Source: an uncultured Alphaproteobacteria bacterium
GTDB lineage: Bacteria > Pseudomonadota > Alphaproteobacteria > UBA7985 > CAJQQZ01
Length of the DNA: 6,013 nucleotides
Assembly: GCA_905480445.1 (NCBI GenBank)
Contig: CAJQQJ010000111.1
Location: 1-6,013, forward strand
Reading direction: 5' to 3'
Below the pieces are notes generated by a model that saw nothing but the letters and a program-made list of their open reading frames with translations, ran no database searches and was not told where the DNA came from. Numbering within the stretch: position 1 is the first letter of the stretch; every line of letters starts with the position of its first letter. Of this stretch, positions 4,698 through 6,013 are shown one piece after another. The translations under genes were made by a program, and so were the position numbers.

Positions 4698-5938
4698 AGA
4701 AGCCCGAGATTAAGACCTTTGGTTGTCGGCTGAACTTCTATGAATCTGAGGTCATGCGTCGTCATGCGGAAGATGCAAACGAAAGCAATCTGATTGTCGT
4801 CAATACTTGCGCAGTGACAGCAGAGGCCGAAAAGCAGGCCCGACAATACATTCGTAAAGCCCGTCGCGATAATCCAGATGCCAAGATAGTTGTCACTGGA
4901 TGTTCTGCACAAATTGATCCGCTGACCTATTCTGGCATGCCTGAGGTTGACCGTGTTTTGGGCAACCAGGAAAAGCTCGAAGCCAGCTACTGGAACAAAA
5001 GCAGTAATGACCCTATCGCGGTCAATGATATCATGTTGGTGGAAGAAACAGCGGGTCATTTGATTGACGGTTTTATTGAACACACCCGTGCTTTTATTCA
5101 GGTCCAACAGGGCTGTGATCACCGTTGTACTTTCTGCATTATCCCCTATGGCCGTGGCAACAGTCGCTCAGTACCGATGGGCGAGATTGTTAATCAAGTC
5201 AGGCGGTTGGTTGAAAACGGTGTCAAAGAAGTGGTCTTGACCGGTGTCGATCTAACTTCATTTGGTGGCGACTTGCCGGGTGAGCCTAAGCTCGGCCAGT
5301 TGATCCGTCGACTGCTGGCAGCGGTTCCAGAACTACCACGGTTGAGACTGTCATCCATTGATTCAATAGAAGCGGATGAGAACTTGTTCCGAATGCTGGC
5401 GGAGGAAGAGCGCCTTATGCCTCACCTCCATCTGTCGCTCCAGGCTGGCAGTGATATGATTCTCAAACGTATGAAGCGGCGGCATCTTCGCCAGGACTCT
5501 ATCGAGTTTTGCGAACAAGTTCGCCGTCTAAGGCCAGACGTAGTTTTTGGCGCTGACTTGATTGCAGGGTTCCCAACCGAAACGGATGAAATGTTTGAAG
5601 ACAGTCTTTCAATCATTGATGATTGCGGTCTGACTTATCTGCACGTTTTTCCCTATTCTGAGCGCGAAGGGACACCGTCTGCGAAAATGCCGCCGGTGCC
5701 GGTTTCAAAACGCAAAGAACGCGCTAAGTTGCTGCGCGGCAAAGGTGAAGGGTCGCTGGCGGCCTATCTGCAAACGCAAGTTGGCCGAACCCTTTCGGTC
5801 CTGATGGAAAAAGATGGCCGGGGTCGCACGGAACAGTTTGCGCCAATCTTGGTATCAAACCAAGAACCAGGGACCTTGGTCCAAGTCAAAGTTACCGGTG
5901 TTAAAGACAGCCAGATATTAGAAGGAATAGCAGCATGA
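4694..5938 (+). CDS. mtaB: tRNA t6A37 methylthiotransferase MtaB (radical SAM)
   Basis: MtaB converts N6-threonylcarbamoyladenosine at tRNA position 37 to its 2-methylthio form (ms2t6A), using two iron-sulfur clusters and SAM. The 414-residue protein has the three expected parts. The UPF0004 domain (1-~95) opens with IKTFGCRLNFYESEVMR and has cluster cysteines at 11, 39 and 70. The radical-SAM domain (~128-345) has the CDHRCTFC motif with cysteines at 141, 145 and 148, followed by IIPYGRGNSRS, TGVDLTSFG, HLSLQAGSD and GADLIAGFPTET. The C-terminal TRAM-like domain spans ~360-413. The TFGCR.N opening fits MtaB rather than MiaB (usually GCQMN) or RimO (GCPKN). The start codon overlaps the dapF stop as ATGA, with GAGG ten bases upstream, so coupling with dapF is likely. 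It ends in a second ATGA overlap with the next gene. No key residue is missing. Confidence 0.95.
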   Translation: MKKPEIKTFGCRLNFYESEVMRRHAEDANESNLIVVNTCAVTAEAEKQARQYIRKARRDNPDAKIVVTGCSAQIDPLTYSGMPEVDRVLGNQEKLEASYWNKSSNDPIAVNDIMLVEETAGHLIDGFIEHTRAFIQVQQGCDHRCTFCIIPYGRGNSRSVPMGEIVNQVRRLVENGVKEVVLTGVDLTSFGGDLPGEPKLGQLIRRLLAAVPELPRLRLSSIDSIEADENLFRMLAEEERLMPHLHLSLQAGSDMILKRMKRRHLRQDSIEFCEQVRRLRPDVVFGADLIAGFPTETDEMFEDSLSIIDDCGLTYLHVFPYSEREGTPSAKMPPVPVSKRKERAKLLRGKGEGSLAAYLQTQVGRTLSVLMEKDGRGRTEQFAPILVSNQEPGTLVQVKVTGVKDSQILEGIAA

Positions 5939-6013
5939 TCTGGTCGTTTTTCAAGAAGAAAAAAGGCAAGCAAGACGAAGATCAAGTCGAGGTCGGAGAC
6001 GACTTAGCTAAAG
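5935..6013 (+). CDS. ftsY: SRP receptor FtsY, N-terminal fragment (cut by right edge)
   Basis: Only 26 codons are visible: a start MIWSFFKKKKGK followed by acidic residues (QDEDQVEVGDDLAK). FtsY proteins typically begin with a short hydrophobic/aromatic and basic membrane-contacting segment and then an acidic A domain, which matches. In Alphaproteobacteria ftsY commonly follows mtaB. A good Shine-Dalgarno AAGGA (5922-5926) sits 8 bases before the ATG, and the start overlaps the mtaB stop as ATGA. FtsY is the membrane-associated GTPase that docks Ffh-ribosome complexes. The GTPase domain lies outside the window, so the name rests on gene order plus the N-terminal composition. Confidence 0.75.
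   Translation, partial: MIWSFFKKKKGKQDEDQVEVGDDLAK

Overview
The window looks like ordinary chromosomal DNA from an alphaproteobacterium of moderate GC (near 50% by eye). The basis is gene order and protein detail: ffh-rpsP-rimM-trmD runs on the minus strand, and dapF-mtaB-ftsY runs divergently on the plus strand, an arrangement I associate with Alphaproteobacteria. Ffh also has TRID-DGD in place of the commoner TK.D, and bS16 has a long Ala/Glu-rich tail. I would not name a genus.

Left half (1-2866, minus strand): a translation and secretion operon read right to left. It holds ffh (SRP protein), rpsP (ribosomal protein bS16), rimM (30S maturation factor) and trmD (tRNA m1G37 methyltransferase), which is cut by the left edge. 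rimM and trmD overlap by 11 bases.

Centre (2867-3113): a 247-base gene-free region. On the minus strand it shows a good sigma-70-type promoter, then about 80 bases ending in an intrinsic terminator, and then the ffh start. This could be a small RNA or an attenuator-like leader in front of ffh. On the plus strand next door is an unrecognised 222-residue putative lipoprotein (3114-3782).

Right half (3861-6013, plus strand): dapF, mtaB and the first 26 codons of ftsY are joined by two ATGA stop/start overlaps and look like one translationally coupled operon. A promoter-like sequence lies so close to dapF that its mRNA may be leaderless.

The genes serve tRNA position-37 modification (TrmD, MtaB), ribosome assembly (bS16, RimM), SRP-dependent membrane targeting (Ffh and its receptor FtsY) and meso-diaminopimelate supply for lysine and peptidoglycan (DapF). 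I see no mobile element, CRISPR array, tRNA or rRNA. The most notable oddities are serine in DapF where the second catalytic cysteine is expected, the terminator-bearing ffh leader, and the lipoprotein of unknown function.
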